Positions 12,200-21,559 of a stretch of 64,000 bases of DNA are shown in pieces (position 1 is the first letter of the stretch; each line of letters opens with the position of its first letter). Origin of the DNA: Isoetes taiwanensis. Its lineage: Eukaryota > Streptophyta > Lycopodiopsida > Isoetales > Isoetaceae. The stretch is from assembly GCA_021234155.1 (NCBI GenBank), contig JAJEKV010000049.1, forward strand, positions 5,451,001 to 5,515,000, written 5' to 3'. A model generated the notes under the pieces. It was not told the origin of the DNA. It saw nothing but the letters and a program-made list of their open reading frames with translations, and did not search any database. Both the position numbers and the translations under genes were made by a program.

Positions 12200-14100
12200 A
12201 AACACCTTCATGCGTCGTCGCTTCGGATGAGCCACAACAACCGAGGCTTTACGGATGAAAGGCCGGACTCCCATTTGGGACCACCTACTAGGGTACACCC
12301 CAAAAGGACCTCTTGGATAGCGGGTGAGGTATGAAAGAAGTGGCCCGAACCACTTGCCATGCGGTGGATATACGAACGGAGAAACATCTCGGTGTTCCAA
12401 AGGTCTCCACACGGCCACCACACATGGGACATAAGTGTTGTCCCAGGGTTGATCTGTGAACCCATGTGTTCACCCTCGAGAGATCCGGTGCACAATCGCC
12501 CACAGCAATACCGAATCTTGGGGGGGTGGGTTCCACACCCACCTCGGATAACGCCCCACTCATCCCGGGCACTGAAGACTCCATCCATCAGGGGAGGCAA
12601 CTCATCTTGAACCGCCGGAAGCTCATAGCAGGACCTCACAAACTTTGAGGAATCCACTTTGGTGGCACTTCCACACACGATCCCGATGCACGTGGAGTGG
12701 GTGGTAGAGCATTAGCCACCCGTGCCGGATAGTACGATCCGTTTCGAAGCCCGAAATCTATAGCCAAACAATTGCCGGGGGTGCTAGCTGCCCATCCATA
12801 TACCAATCCGCCACCGTCAAAACCCCCCTGCTGCGCCCATCTGCGCTGGACTCGAGGATCGCAGAGGCGCCCGGACCCGCAGTGCGTGTGGTCCAAGGGG
12901 ATCCACCACGGCGGCGCCTCAAGCCCGAGCAGCGACTGATGGCATCAAAGTGCAAACAATGGGCCGGACTGCTCGGGCTCGCGAGAGCCCCTTCAAAAAA
13001 GCGAGGCATGAGCATACGGCTTCGATATCCACAAACAGCGCCAAAGGGAGCAGCGAACCTGAGGCGGCTTGTGGAAAACTATGGAATGAGACGGCGGGAC
13101 GGGTGAAGCAAGACCATGCCCTGGGAGGGAGTCGGCGTTCTCAAGAATAGCAAAAACAAACTTAGACGGAGGACCTTGCCATGCGGCTGACGGATCAAAA
13201 GCCGAGTCCACCCGCTGACCTTAGGGCCGGGACGACTTCCACCCGAGGCCACCTTCACTACCGCCCCCTCCTCATTGCCTCCCCACACAAAGATTCACGA
13301 ACCATAGCAGAGAGATTTCACGCACCTTACTTTGGTGCCGGGATGATAGAAACCATATAAATATGAGTCGAGCAAAGGGCCGGACTTCACCGCAGGCTGT
13401 GACCACGCCCGACCATGGACGAGCTTCCCCTTTTACCAATTGAGATGCCGACGGATCGGCCGAGTGAAATGTCTTCCCCACACCGAGGCTGAGATATCAA
13501 TGCCAAACGGAATGCCCAAAAGCCTAGAGCAGGTGCCCTGCGGCTGCGTTCGCCATGGGAATTGGGACACCACCGCCGGCATGGGCTCAGCTGCCGGCCA
13601 CAGTGCCGAGCACTTCGACCAATTCATAAGGCAGCCAGAAGCAAGGGAAAATGTGTCCGCCCGGCTCCTTCAGTATTCAGCAGTTAAGCCTCATCCGCCT
13701 GCAGAAAGAGGAATGAATCGTCAGCATACTGACTCCCAATCTGCTGCGATCCATCTGCCATCCTCAGTCCCTCCACCACACCAGCCTCCACTGCAAAAGT
13801 CAACAACTGCGAGAGGGCCTCCGCTACAATGGTGAAGAGGAAGGGCGCCAGAGGGCATCCCTGACGAACTCCACGCCCCACCCCAAAGATCGGAGAGGAC
13901 TCACCGTGACACAGGAGGGTCGCTCTGGCGGACACTAGGAGCTTCATAACCACTGCCGTAAAGGCCTCCCCACATCCAAAAGCCAACATCATCTTTTTCA
14001 AGAACGTCCACCGCACACTATCATAGGCCTTTGCGAAATCCAGCTTCAAATACACAATCTGCTGACCAGTTTTACGTGCCCAGTGAATGCCCTCATTCGA
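12200..14100 (-). pseudogene. LINE C ORF2, C-terminal half (RT core and zinc domain)
   Basis: The reading frame resumes right at the edge of the organellar insertion. It begins SNEGIHWARKTGQQIVYLKLDF and continues with FAKAYDSVRW, GVRQGCPLAPFLF and the catalytic QYADD (about 13700). Frames then switch repeatedly. Near 12430 a zf-RVT-like motif (HLCPMCGGRVETFG) marks the C-terminal domain. The LINE 3' UTR (about 11935-12200) follows. Frameshifts show that it is not functional. Confidence 0.85.
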
Positions 14101-14854
14101 CCTTTTTTATGGGATTGGAGAGTGCCTTTGGAACCGCTACTGCTTCGCGCAAACTAGGAACTTTCATAATAGCGTAATGGACTTTCAACAACGAATCTTG
14201 ACGTAATACATTTTTGTAATGAGAACAGGATCTTGGAGTGAACGGCGTGAACATTGCAGCTTGTTTTTTTCTTGTTCTTGTGGCTGCCGCTACTAACGGA
14301 GCAGGTGCCGCGTCAGAGCAACAGAAAGAATGCTTGCTGTCGCTACACGCATGAGACCGAACAGTTACGATGCATGCGGGGCCTGAGGTCGATCGAACAA
14401 CTCATCCCCGCCAAGACAGACCACCTTGGATTGGGTGGGACCTCTCATCTAGATGCATGTCGTCCGGGCTCTCCACCGAGAGGATGCATAAGCAAGGTAT
14501 TACATCCGTACGTACCGTATGGCTTTGCTCTGGATTTCCCCAATCCCACCATGAATGACGAACTCCATTACTCATGTGATAGCGAAACGCTAAGAAAGTT
14601 AGATTGACTAGTAAAATAATGAACCAGTGAAAGACGAAGAAGAAGAAGGAATAGGAATGAGAAAAAGTCGGGCTAAGATCACCTATTTTCCAAGAGGGAA
14701 GACTAAACAAAACCTTAGCTGCTGAGGGAGCCCCTGGTATTCTATGGAAAGTAGGGAACGTCGGAGTAAGCTACGGCTTATGAATGGTAGGATGAGGCGG
14801 TAACGGTCGATTGATTTTCATTTTTGACTCACTTCTTTGTTTTGTTGACTTGAC

Positions 14855-14928
14855 TCGGGGTGGCGGGGTTTGGGCCTGTGACCCTCTGCGCCCGGAGCGG
14901 ATGCGCTACCGAATTGCGCTGCACCTTG
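14855..14928 (-). tRNA. trnP: tRNA-Pro-like relic of mitochondrial origin, unusually C-rich
   Basis: The gene folds as a tRNA when read from 14928 down to 14855: acceptor CAAGGTG/CACCCCG, D-stem GCGC/GCGC, anticodon stem TCCGC/GCAGA with loop TCCGGGC, T-arm ACAGG-CCCAAAC-CCCGC. It resembles plant mitochondrial trnP(UGG), but C stands where T is expected at many sites. These include the T-loop (CCCAAAC for TTCGAAT-like), the 3' acceptor (CCCCG for CCTTG-like) and the anticodon (CGG for TGG). Several C·A mismatches in stems would become U-A pairs after C-to-U change. It is inside nuclear DNA and therefore presumably not expressed. Confidence 0.7.
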
Positions 14929-15876
14929 CTTGCTTGACCCCCTGAGAACAGAACCACTGACACGCTCTCATCTATCTGTGTTCCATCTCCGTATCCCCCA
15001 ACAACATCAGAAGGGCCTCCTTTAAGCTGAGAATATCCCCAGGATTTGGGTCATTGGGGTGATCCGACAGAACGGTTATATCACCCATTAGAACCACGAC
15101 ATCGTCCTTGATGCCACAAATCCCCATTCTCTAACATCGTAAAAAGGGTTTGCCTTGTGAGCCAAACAATCGTGTCATCTGGAAGACCAAGCGTAAAGGA
15201 GGAGAGCGGGGTGGGGTGCCTCCCTCGAATTGAAGCTTGGCTTGCTACCTCTCGACATTGACATAAAGGAGGGCTCGGCGAGCGTAAGAAAAATTGATCG
15301 ACTCGCTTGAGCAAGTCTAGATTTAAACACGAATTTGACATAAATAAAGTAGCATCACGCCACAATAATGATAATGCGAGAGGAGGCCAGGCTAGGCTCG
15401 CAATGCAGTAAGGTGGAAGGCAAGGCCCTTCCGTTATCTTGCGACCTGGGGAGGCTGTCTTTGATCCTGTGCAGGTAACACCTCAGATACATGGTGGTTA
15501 TCCAGTGCAGGTGGAACGGGCTGGCTTGATAGGAAGCACGAACGGGGTACGCATTCTGTGTGATCTGGGGTATCTGTTCATCTTGTATGTCTGCGCTCTC
15601 CTTCTGAGCTTGCTTCTTCACGCCCGGTCAACACAGGTTTTTCTATAGGCTGAGAGCAGATTCGGACCATCTTTCTAGGGTTTGCAATCCAATACATTGC
15701 CATTATGTTACTTAGCCAGCCATTCTAACCTGGATGCTGAGTCTACATACAACCAACATGGATGGCATGCATGCGTCTCTTCACTTTCTTGGGTGGATAG
15801 CCCAGTTGGTTAGATCCTCATTTCTTTATTTGCATATCCAATCCATATCGATGGCAAAAGAAACGGAATCGATGCG

Positions 15877-15927
15877 CGAACAAAAGAGAATAAGAATGGA
15901 TAGAGAATGGCTTAATCAAGTAAGTCA
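15877..15927. repeat. Inverted repeat pair in NUMT, left copy
   Basis: This 51-bp sequence (GAACAAAAGAGAATAAGAAT...) recurs in reverse complement at 16812-16872 with small insertions. The pair brackets the mitochondrial 5S rRNA and a tRNA relic. Confidence 0.8.
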
Positions 15928-15930
15928 CTG

Positions 15931-16037
15931 AACCACGATAAGCGGCCGGTAAGGCGTGAAAACACCCGATCCCATCCCGACCTCGATATGTGAAATCGTC
16001 TTACGCCATATGTCTTGAAAGATTTCGGGAGACATGG
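15931..16037 (+). rRNA. rrn5: Mitochondrial 5S rRNA, 3'-truncated copy
   Basis: It contains the plant mitochondrial 5S signature: GTGAAAACACCCGATCCCAT, then CCGACCTCGATATGTG, ATCGTCTTACGCCATATGT and TCGGGAGACATGG. The 3' closing strand (expected after GACATGG) is missing. The sequence has small substitutions and indels, so this is a dead transferred copy. It is the clearest evidence that the insertion came from a mitochondrial genome. Confidence 0.85.
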
Positions 16038-16550
16038 AGAGAGAGAGGACATGCACAAAGGATTGCATTGCTTTTGTGCAATGATTTGTACATAATAGAA
16101 ATAGAATAGAAGAGAAACAAGGTTTGGCTATAGCTATAGGTTCACCCGTCTTTGTAGTCGGCTAAGTTGCTCGAGAACCATGTATAGGTGGCTTGGCAAA
16201 GGACTTAAAATCCTTGTAGGTCTTCTTGTTCCAAATCGAGTAATCAGATTGCCAAAGACTGAAAATCCTTTTCGATCACCGCCTCTCGATTCATTTCTTT
16301 TTTCGCGCGGAAGGTGGATCGTGCCTTAAGCTCCACTCAGGAGAGCTAGCATTCGTTTTGATGAGGCCAAAAGGTAAGAAGGTAGTCCCCAACAACACAA
16401 CTGCTTTAAACAATGGTTGTTTTGTCCTCCCGAAAATCGCCTCCGGCCTCGTCTTACGCCACACCTAATTCAATTCTAAGTCATGCATGACATGATCCAT
16501 CGGCTGTCATTCAAAGAAGGAGATGTGATAGCCTCTATCGTGCGTATCGT

Positions 16551-16622
16551 GATCGGAGGAGGGATTTGAACCCTCGCCTTGAATTGTGATTCCGCTGTTC
16601 TAACCGACTAAACTATTCCGAC
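16551..16622 (-). tRNA. tRNA relic, probably Met-like, anticodon CAC as written
   Basis: Read from 16622 downward it gives acceptor GTCGGAA/CTCCGAT with one A·C mismatch, then U8, A14 and a D-stem GTTT/GAAC. The T-arm is GAGGG-TTCAAAT-CCCTC. The anticodon region GGAATCACAATTC resembles bacterial/mitochondrial elongator tRNA-Met (…AATCATAAT…), with CAC where CAT is expected. About two bases are missing in the anticodon arm. Identity is uncertain; Val(CAC) would be the literal reading. Confidence 0.5.
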
Positions 16623-16811
16623 CACTCACCGCACCGATTCCACCCCACCATCTGAAATATCAAGCAAGCGAACACATAAGCATAAGTAAGGTTTAATTAA
16701 TTAATTCGTGTGCTGCTTTTGGCTGAAGACAAGAAGGCTTCTACTTCGCCAGGAATAGGCGTAATAGCGGAATGAAAGAGGGGGCCTCTTCTTTGTTTTG
16801 TTTTGTTTTGT

Positions 16812-16872
16812 TGACTTACTTGATTAGATTAAGCCATTCTCTATCCATTCTTATTCTCTTTTCTTTTGTTCG
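16812..16872. repeat. Inverted repeat pair in NUMT, right copy
   Basis: Reverse-complement partner of 15877-15927. It ends six bases before the plastid 16S segment. Confidence 0.8.
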
Positions 16873-16878
16873 CAAGAA

Positions 16879-16940
<62 letters not shown>

Positions 16941-17141
16941 CAACGCGAAGAACCTTACCAGGGCTTGACATGCCGCGAATCCTCTTGAGAGAGAGGTGCC
17001 TTCGAGGAAGCGGACACGTGTGGTGCATGGGCTGTCGACTGCGTCGTGTAAGGTGTTGGGTTAAGTCCCCTTAGAACGCGCAACCCCCGTGTTTAGTTGC
17101 CACCATTGAGTTTGGAACCCTAAACGATTGCCGGTGATAAG

Positions 17142-17175
<34 letters not shown>

Positions 17176-17328
17176 CCCCTGCATACACAGGCGACACGCG
17201 TGCTACAATGGCGGGACAAAGGGTCGCCAACCCGCGAGGGCAAGCTAACCTCGAAACCCGGCCCTCGATTGCATTGCGGCACCAACTTCGCCTCGGCGAA
17301 GCGAATCGCTAGTGTCGCCCGGTCAGCC
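16879..17328 (+). rRNA. rrn16: Plastid 16S rRNA fragment (3' part)
   Basis: It begins TGAAACTCAAAGGAATTGAC, continues through GCATGTGGTTTAATTCGATG and the plastid-specific CCAGGGCTTGACATGCCGCG, and ends near CGGTCAGCC. That is roughly 450 nt of the 3' half. Indels and substitutions, for example in the CTTGAGAGAGAGG and TCGACTGCGTCG regions, show a degraded copy. Its setting next to mitochondrial rrn5 suggests that it was a plastid-in-mitochondrion segment first. Confidence 0.85.
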
Positions 17329-17376
17329 ACTTACTTTCTTGGATCAAGAAAAGCGGCTAAGAGCGAGAGAGAACGA

Positions 17377-17673
17377 TCATAAAGCAAGCTCCTCGACATG
17401 GATTTCCCGGTCCATTGGGTTCATATGAAAAATGTAGGATGTCGTTTTTAGTCTTTTACTCATGCGGCGACTCCCAGGAAGAGAAGCTATATGACGACCT
17501 TTGATTACCACGAGATATCCATTGCTGCCTTTTGGTCTCAAAACAGTGCCTTCTATCACTCTCGGAGTTGAAATCGTGCTTTCTCTGGAGGGTCGAAACC
17601 ATTTGGAATTTCTCTTCATTCCCTCGACCACGATATTAAAACGGAGGTTCCTTTGGAAGTGTTTCATTTCCAA
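17377..17673 (-). other. 98-codon open stretch in organellar DNA, unidentified
   Basis: A basic open frame (MEMKHFQRNLRFNIVVEGMK...) lies between the plastid 16S piece and the NUMT edge. It may be part of a mitochondrial gene or chance. I could not match it to any known mitochondrial protein by eye. Confidence 0.25.
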
Positions 17674-17989
17674 AATCCGGAATGACTGACGAGTCGGTTT
17701 TCCGAGACTCTTTTACATGGAGCTTCCTCAGCAGCTCAAAGACGAAAGGGATAACACGCGACATGCACATCAGTACAGGAGCCAGTCCGCAAGCACCAGG
17801 TCACAGGCTTGGAGGGGCAGGATTGGTCGAATGCATTGCCATTTAATAATTCTCATGTCATTTCACATTGATAGCCATCAAATTTTGTTAGATCTACTGC
17901 TCTTCCAATTGCAGCACCCTTGCACTTTTGTGCGGGTTCTTATTGGAGCATTCGTTCAGGCACGTCTCCAGCTTGTGTTTCAATCGCAG

Positions 17990-19673
17990 GTTGCTGAGAA
18001 TCTGCCTGCCCGGAATGAAGCCAGACTGCATGGTACTAATCGTTTCTTTCAAGACAACTTGCAGTCTAAGCGAAAGTGCCTTCGCAATAATTTTGTAAAC
18101 TGCCGACAGAAGGGTGATGGGGCGCCAATCAGAAATGACAGCTGGCTCCTTGACCTTGGGTATCAACGAAATGCAGCCCGTATTGAGCCTATAGTCCAAC
18201 GCGTCTGCCTGAAGCAAATCTTGATAGGTCTGCTCCACCGAGTCCCCCACCCAATCCCAATATTCTTGGAAGAACTCGATCGGAATGCCATCCAGACCCG
18301 GACACTTGTGAGGGGCCAAGTCACGGCACGCCTCCTCAAGCTCCTGTTTTGTGAGCGGGAGCTGCAGCAACTGCCTCCTTTCTGCGGACACCTTACATGC
18401 CACTTTACTGAGAACAATCTCCTCCATCACGTCTGTGTAGGGGTATGTCTTCTCCTGGAAGAACTGAGAAAAGTGATGAAAAGTTGCCTGCTTAATGTCC
18501 ACTGGCGAATGCAAGATACGACCATCAGCCAATGACAGTGACGACATAGAAGTCGCGATACGCTTTTCGCCTACCAAGAACATTCGGAATTAGTGTCCCC
18601 TCCCTCAACCGGGTGATCCACACTTCATCCTCGCTGCAAGCCGCTGGATTCATCGCAGCAATGTAGCGCCAAAATCTCATTCTCCGCACCCCATCGGATG
18701 GCCGAGACCTCAGCTCTTCCAACTTCAGCGATACAATGCTTCTAACACCTCCTCTCTTGACGAGCTCTGCGGCGCCGGGACTTAGCAAATGCCTTAACCC
18801 GAAGCTAAAGGCACGCACCATTCTCGCCATCCGGAACTATTCTGAAAGGTGCGAAACCAAATGTTGGCATCCCTAAGAGAAATCTGCATCCCGCCGGATA
18901 AGCGGTATTTTTGAACCATTAATTTCGGCTGGCCTGGCGTGCCTCTGAGGAGATTAACCGAGGGAAATGATCCGAGAGGCTGCGGTGGACAAAATGTTAG
19001 TAATCGCCTTCTTAAGCTGGGGCGCGCTGCTAGTTAGTATTAACATAGCTTTTGTCATCATGCCGAAGCATACGCCCGACCGCCCCCGCCCACTGATTAC
19101 ACCATGTGAATGAAGAGTCGCCGTCGCCTCGCCGCGGATCATGAGGAGTCCAGCAATAATACCCACCGGCCGCCGCTCAAAACCCCTTGCGACTTCGGCT
19201 CCTCTGCCACACCTATCATGAACGGACTCAACCATGTTGAAGTAAGCCCACAATGACCAAGCCACATCCGCGCCGGGGATGCCACCTTATAATGTAACGA
19301 CGCCCACAACACCCCTCTCTTCCGCATTTGTTGTGGGCATAAACATTCACAATCCCCCACTCCCGTGGCCCCTCATGCCACTTGATGATGACCCACCTAC
19401 CCCAACGGTCGGCCCGGGGAGAAAGTCACTTGCTGCGTGCATCTTCCACGCGATGTGAGTCCCACCCTTAGAGGCCAGGAAATGGCGCATCGCAGCAGCA
19501 TATTGTGGCCCAAACATATCCAACAATGCCCGAGAGTCCCCCCTGTGACACTTATGCTCCTGAAGACACAAGATATCTGGATCCAACTTACGAACAGCCA
19601 TCGCTACTCTCGTCCTCTTCGCGGGTGACGAGCGCACCCCTCGAACGTTCCAGCTCACAATCGTTTTGTTCAT
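17990..19673 (-). pseudogene. LINE C ORF2, N-terminal half (endonuclease and start of RT)
   Basis: It starts at an ATG at 19673 with KTIVSWNVRGVRSS and DPDILCLQEHKC, the APE endonuclease signature. The frame is broken around 19350, 18950 and 18530. The pre-RT and RT begin at about 18580, with CPGLDGIPIEFFQEYW, SLIPKV, DWRPITLLSAVYKIIAKAL and QSGFIPGRQILSN. The frame then leaves the LINE at the organellar insertion and resumes at 14100. ORF1 ends eight bases upstream of this ATG. Confidence 0.85.
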
Positions 19674-19681
19674 AACTGCAA

Positions 19682-21466
19682 CTAAGAAGAAGGGTTCTTA
19701 CGATGCTTCTTCTTCCGCCCACGTCTTGCCGGTGAAGCAGGCTCCTGATCTGAGTTGTATGGAACCAGAGCGAGCGGGTTATCCGTGAGAACAATCCCCG
19801 CATCCAAATCCGCCTCGTCCGCCCACGAGCGTACCCGGGCCACCTTATCCAGATCCATTCCCTCCGAGGAGGCTTGGGTGGATGGAGCATCGGAGTCTGA
19901 CGACTGCATCGGCCGCTCCTTCACCAGTCCCGCACCCAACTGTCGTGATTGCCGCTGCTCTGCCCGCTCCTGAAGCTGCTGGATGTGAAGCAACTTCTGG
20001 GCCACCATCTGAGGAGATACTGATCCCTGTTCCACCGGCGCAGCCGCCGGCTCATTATCCGAGATAGACTGAGGTGGCCTGTCCGGCGCTGGGACCGACT
20101 GGGTCCTGGCTGATGGAACCTCCTCCCCTACCCGATTTTGAGGCCGAATCTGGTCCCTGGCCTTCGGAACCTCCCTCCTCGCTTCCCGTGACGCCCCTGA
20201 TACTGCAACAGGCCCGAAATCTGGGAGCGAGCCTGCGAAGACCCGTAGAGCGGGAAACATCCTGTGGATCTCTGCCCCATTCAACAGTCTGAGAGTAGAC
20301 TTGAGATGCTGTTGATGATCTAACTCGACTATGGCCGTCGAAGGGCCAATCGAGTCCACCTGCAACTCCCTCCTATTGTGCTGATTCAAGAAGGCCAAAG
20401 CCTCCTCCATCCGATAAGAATCGGCAGGGGCCACGGTATGCCGAATCCATTCCGAGAACCGCGGCCGCGATAGCCGACTCACCGTATCGTTCGTCCGCCA
20501 TGCAGGACCCGCTGCCTTGGTTCCGTTCCCCTCACCCACACGCCTCCCCAAACTTGGGCCGTCTCGCCCTGACGGCTGCTGCGGATGCTGTGGCATACCA
20601 TTGCACCCGTTGCTCTGGGGCAAACTACACATCGGTTCTACCACCGCAAAGGGATCCTCCGGCAACGTAGAAACAGGCGAGCTTGGACTAGCCAACGGAG
20701 TTGCAGTCTCTAGTGCTGGCATGCTACTCGGGACCTCAAATTCTGCCTCCCCCGCAGCCAGTACATCCACTGCACCAGACCTCCCTGCCTGAGCTCCAAC
20801 CTGCAGATCAAGTATCGAAGATGCTCCATGACCTGTGGGGGGATGAGCTGCTGCCTCCATCCCACCGACCTCCATAGGCCCTCTCCCCGGCCCTAGCTGC
20901 AACCCCAAACCCCGAAGCGGGCAGGCCGCTCCCTCCTTGCCTCCGATCTCTGTGAAACCTGCCCCCGCCCACATTTGCGCACATACTCGGAAGGGGACTT
21001 AAAGGTCGCCCTATCCCCTCGCTCCTCAGAACCCTGCACATGCCGGATTGATGGGCACCAGGTTGAAGTGGCCCGCTGCCACCCTCCATACCTGCCTCCA
21101 GTGCCAACATGACCACATCCGGTCCTGAAGCAGCCGAGTCTATGGGCATCACAGACCCCAGCCCCGCTGGCTGGCCCTGAGGCCCTAGAACATCCGGGCT
21201 CCTCCCAACACCATCCCTCTCACTGCCCAAGGCGACTCTTCGACTCCGGCAATCCGCGGATGGGCTCAGAATGGCCGCAACTGCCAAATCAAGCCCCCTG
21301 ACTGCTCCTCGCCATCGGAAGATCGGCGGAAAGTCCGGGTAAGCAAGATTCCGAAGAACCAACCCCAGCAGGGCCGAGTCTGGCCGGTTGCTCTCGCCAA
21401 CCCGGAAATCAGCCTAGGGTAGTCGGCTTTGATCCAGGGATCCTCTTCCCACCGGCTCCTCGCCAT
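19682..21466 (-). pseudogene. LINE C ORF1 (Pro/Ser/Gln-rich)
   Basis: Probable ORF1, by position and composition. It starts near 21466 (MARSRWEEDPWIKADYPRL), shifts frame at about 21300 and 20900, and then stays open from 20974 to a TAG at 19682-19684. A compact segment near 20480-20240 (FSEWIRHTVAPADSYRMEEA...) may be folded. The rest is low complexity, with a Gln-rich helix (LLHIQQLQERAEQRQ) and a basic tail (RRGRKKKHRKN). I do not see the DUF4283 core or a zinc knuckle that many plant L1 ORF1 proteins carry. Confidence 0.6.
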
Positions 21467-21547
21467 GTCTCGAGGCTTCGAGGAATCGGCCGTTCAGACC
21501 ACCGCTTGCCGCTGCCGCCTTAGGTCCGCCACCGCCCATCGCTTCCC

Positions 21548-21559
21548 ATGGGGGAATAG
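21548..21559. repeat. Target-site duplication, right copy (LINE C)
   Basis: ATGGGGGAATAG lies directly outside the LINE C 5' end and matches 11902-11912 apart from one G. Confidence 0.8.

Larger units (their letters stand above)
14101..17990. other. Nuclear insertion of mitochondrial DNA (NUMT) with plastid-derived segment
   Basis: About 3.9 kb splits LINE C's reverse transcriptase between the ILSN motif (about 17990) and the EGIHWARK motif (14100). Mitochondrial origin is shown by a 5S rRNA of plant mitochondrial type, a tRNA-Pro-like gene of the mitochondrial type and another tRNA relic. A plastid 16S rRNA piece sits within it. A plastid fragment embedded in mitochondrial DNA before transfer to the nucleus is the simplest reading. 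The left edge is sharp at 14100/14101. The right edge lies somewhere between about 17700 and 17990. CATTCG occurs at both edges (14094-14099 and about 17949). Confidence 0.85.
11913..21547 (-). mobile_element. LINE C, full-length L1-type retrotransposon with nested organellar insertion
   Basis: A minus-strand LINE bounded by a 22-bp oligo-T run at 11913-11934 (its poly(A) tail) and by a target-site duplication at both ends. Without the organellar DNA at about 14101-17990 it measures about 5.8 kb, the usual size of a full-length plant L1. It contains ORF1 (21466-19682) and ORF2 (19673 down to about 12200). It is markedly more GC-rich than its flanks, which suggests a different family from LINE A and LINE B. 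It landed in the spacer between the two arms of the inverted repeat, so it is younger than that structure. Confidence 0.9.

Noticed and set aside
14254-14607. 117-codon open frame with a hydrophobic start
   Set aside because: The hydrophobic start suggests a signal peptide, but the frame lies in transferred organellar DNA and no family is recognisable.
14940-15100. Minus-strand open stretch with LMGDITVLSDHPNDPNP as an endonuclease piece
   Set aside because: It has a superficial likeness to GDFN motifs, but no surrounding endonuclease sequence and no second motif.
15786-15840. tRNA 5' half (GGGTGGATAGCCCAGTTGGT)
   Set aside because: It looks like a tRNA start, but there is no T-arm or closing acceptor. 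It is at most a fragment.
16185-16275. A tRNA-Leu(UAA) or tRNA-Phe in the NUMT
   Set aside because: Two anticodon-arm-like pieces (GGACTTAAAATCC and AGACTGAAAATCC) are present, but no matching acceptor, D or T arms could be found.
16879-17328. Mitochondrial small-subunit rRNA (rrn18)
   Set aside because: The segment after the universal region reads CCAGGGCTTGACATGCCGCG, which is the plastid 16S form and not the plant mitochondrial one.
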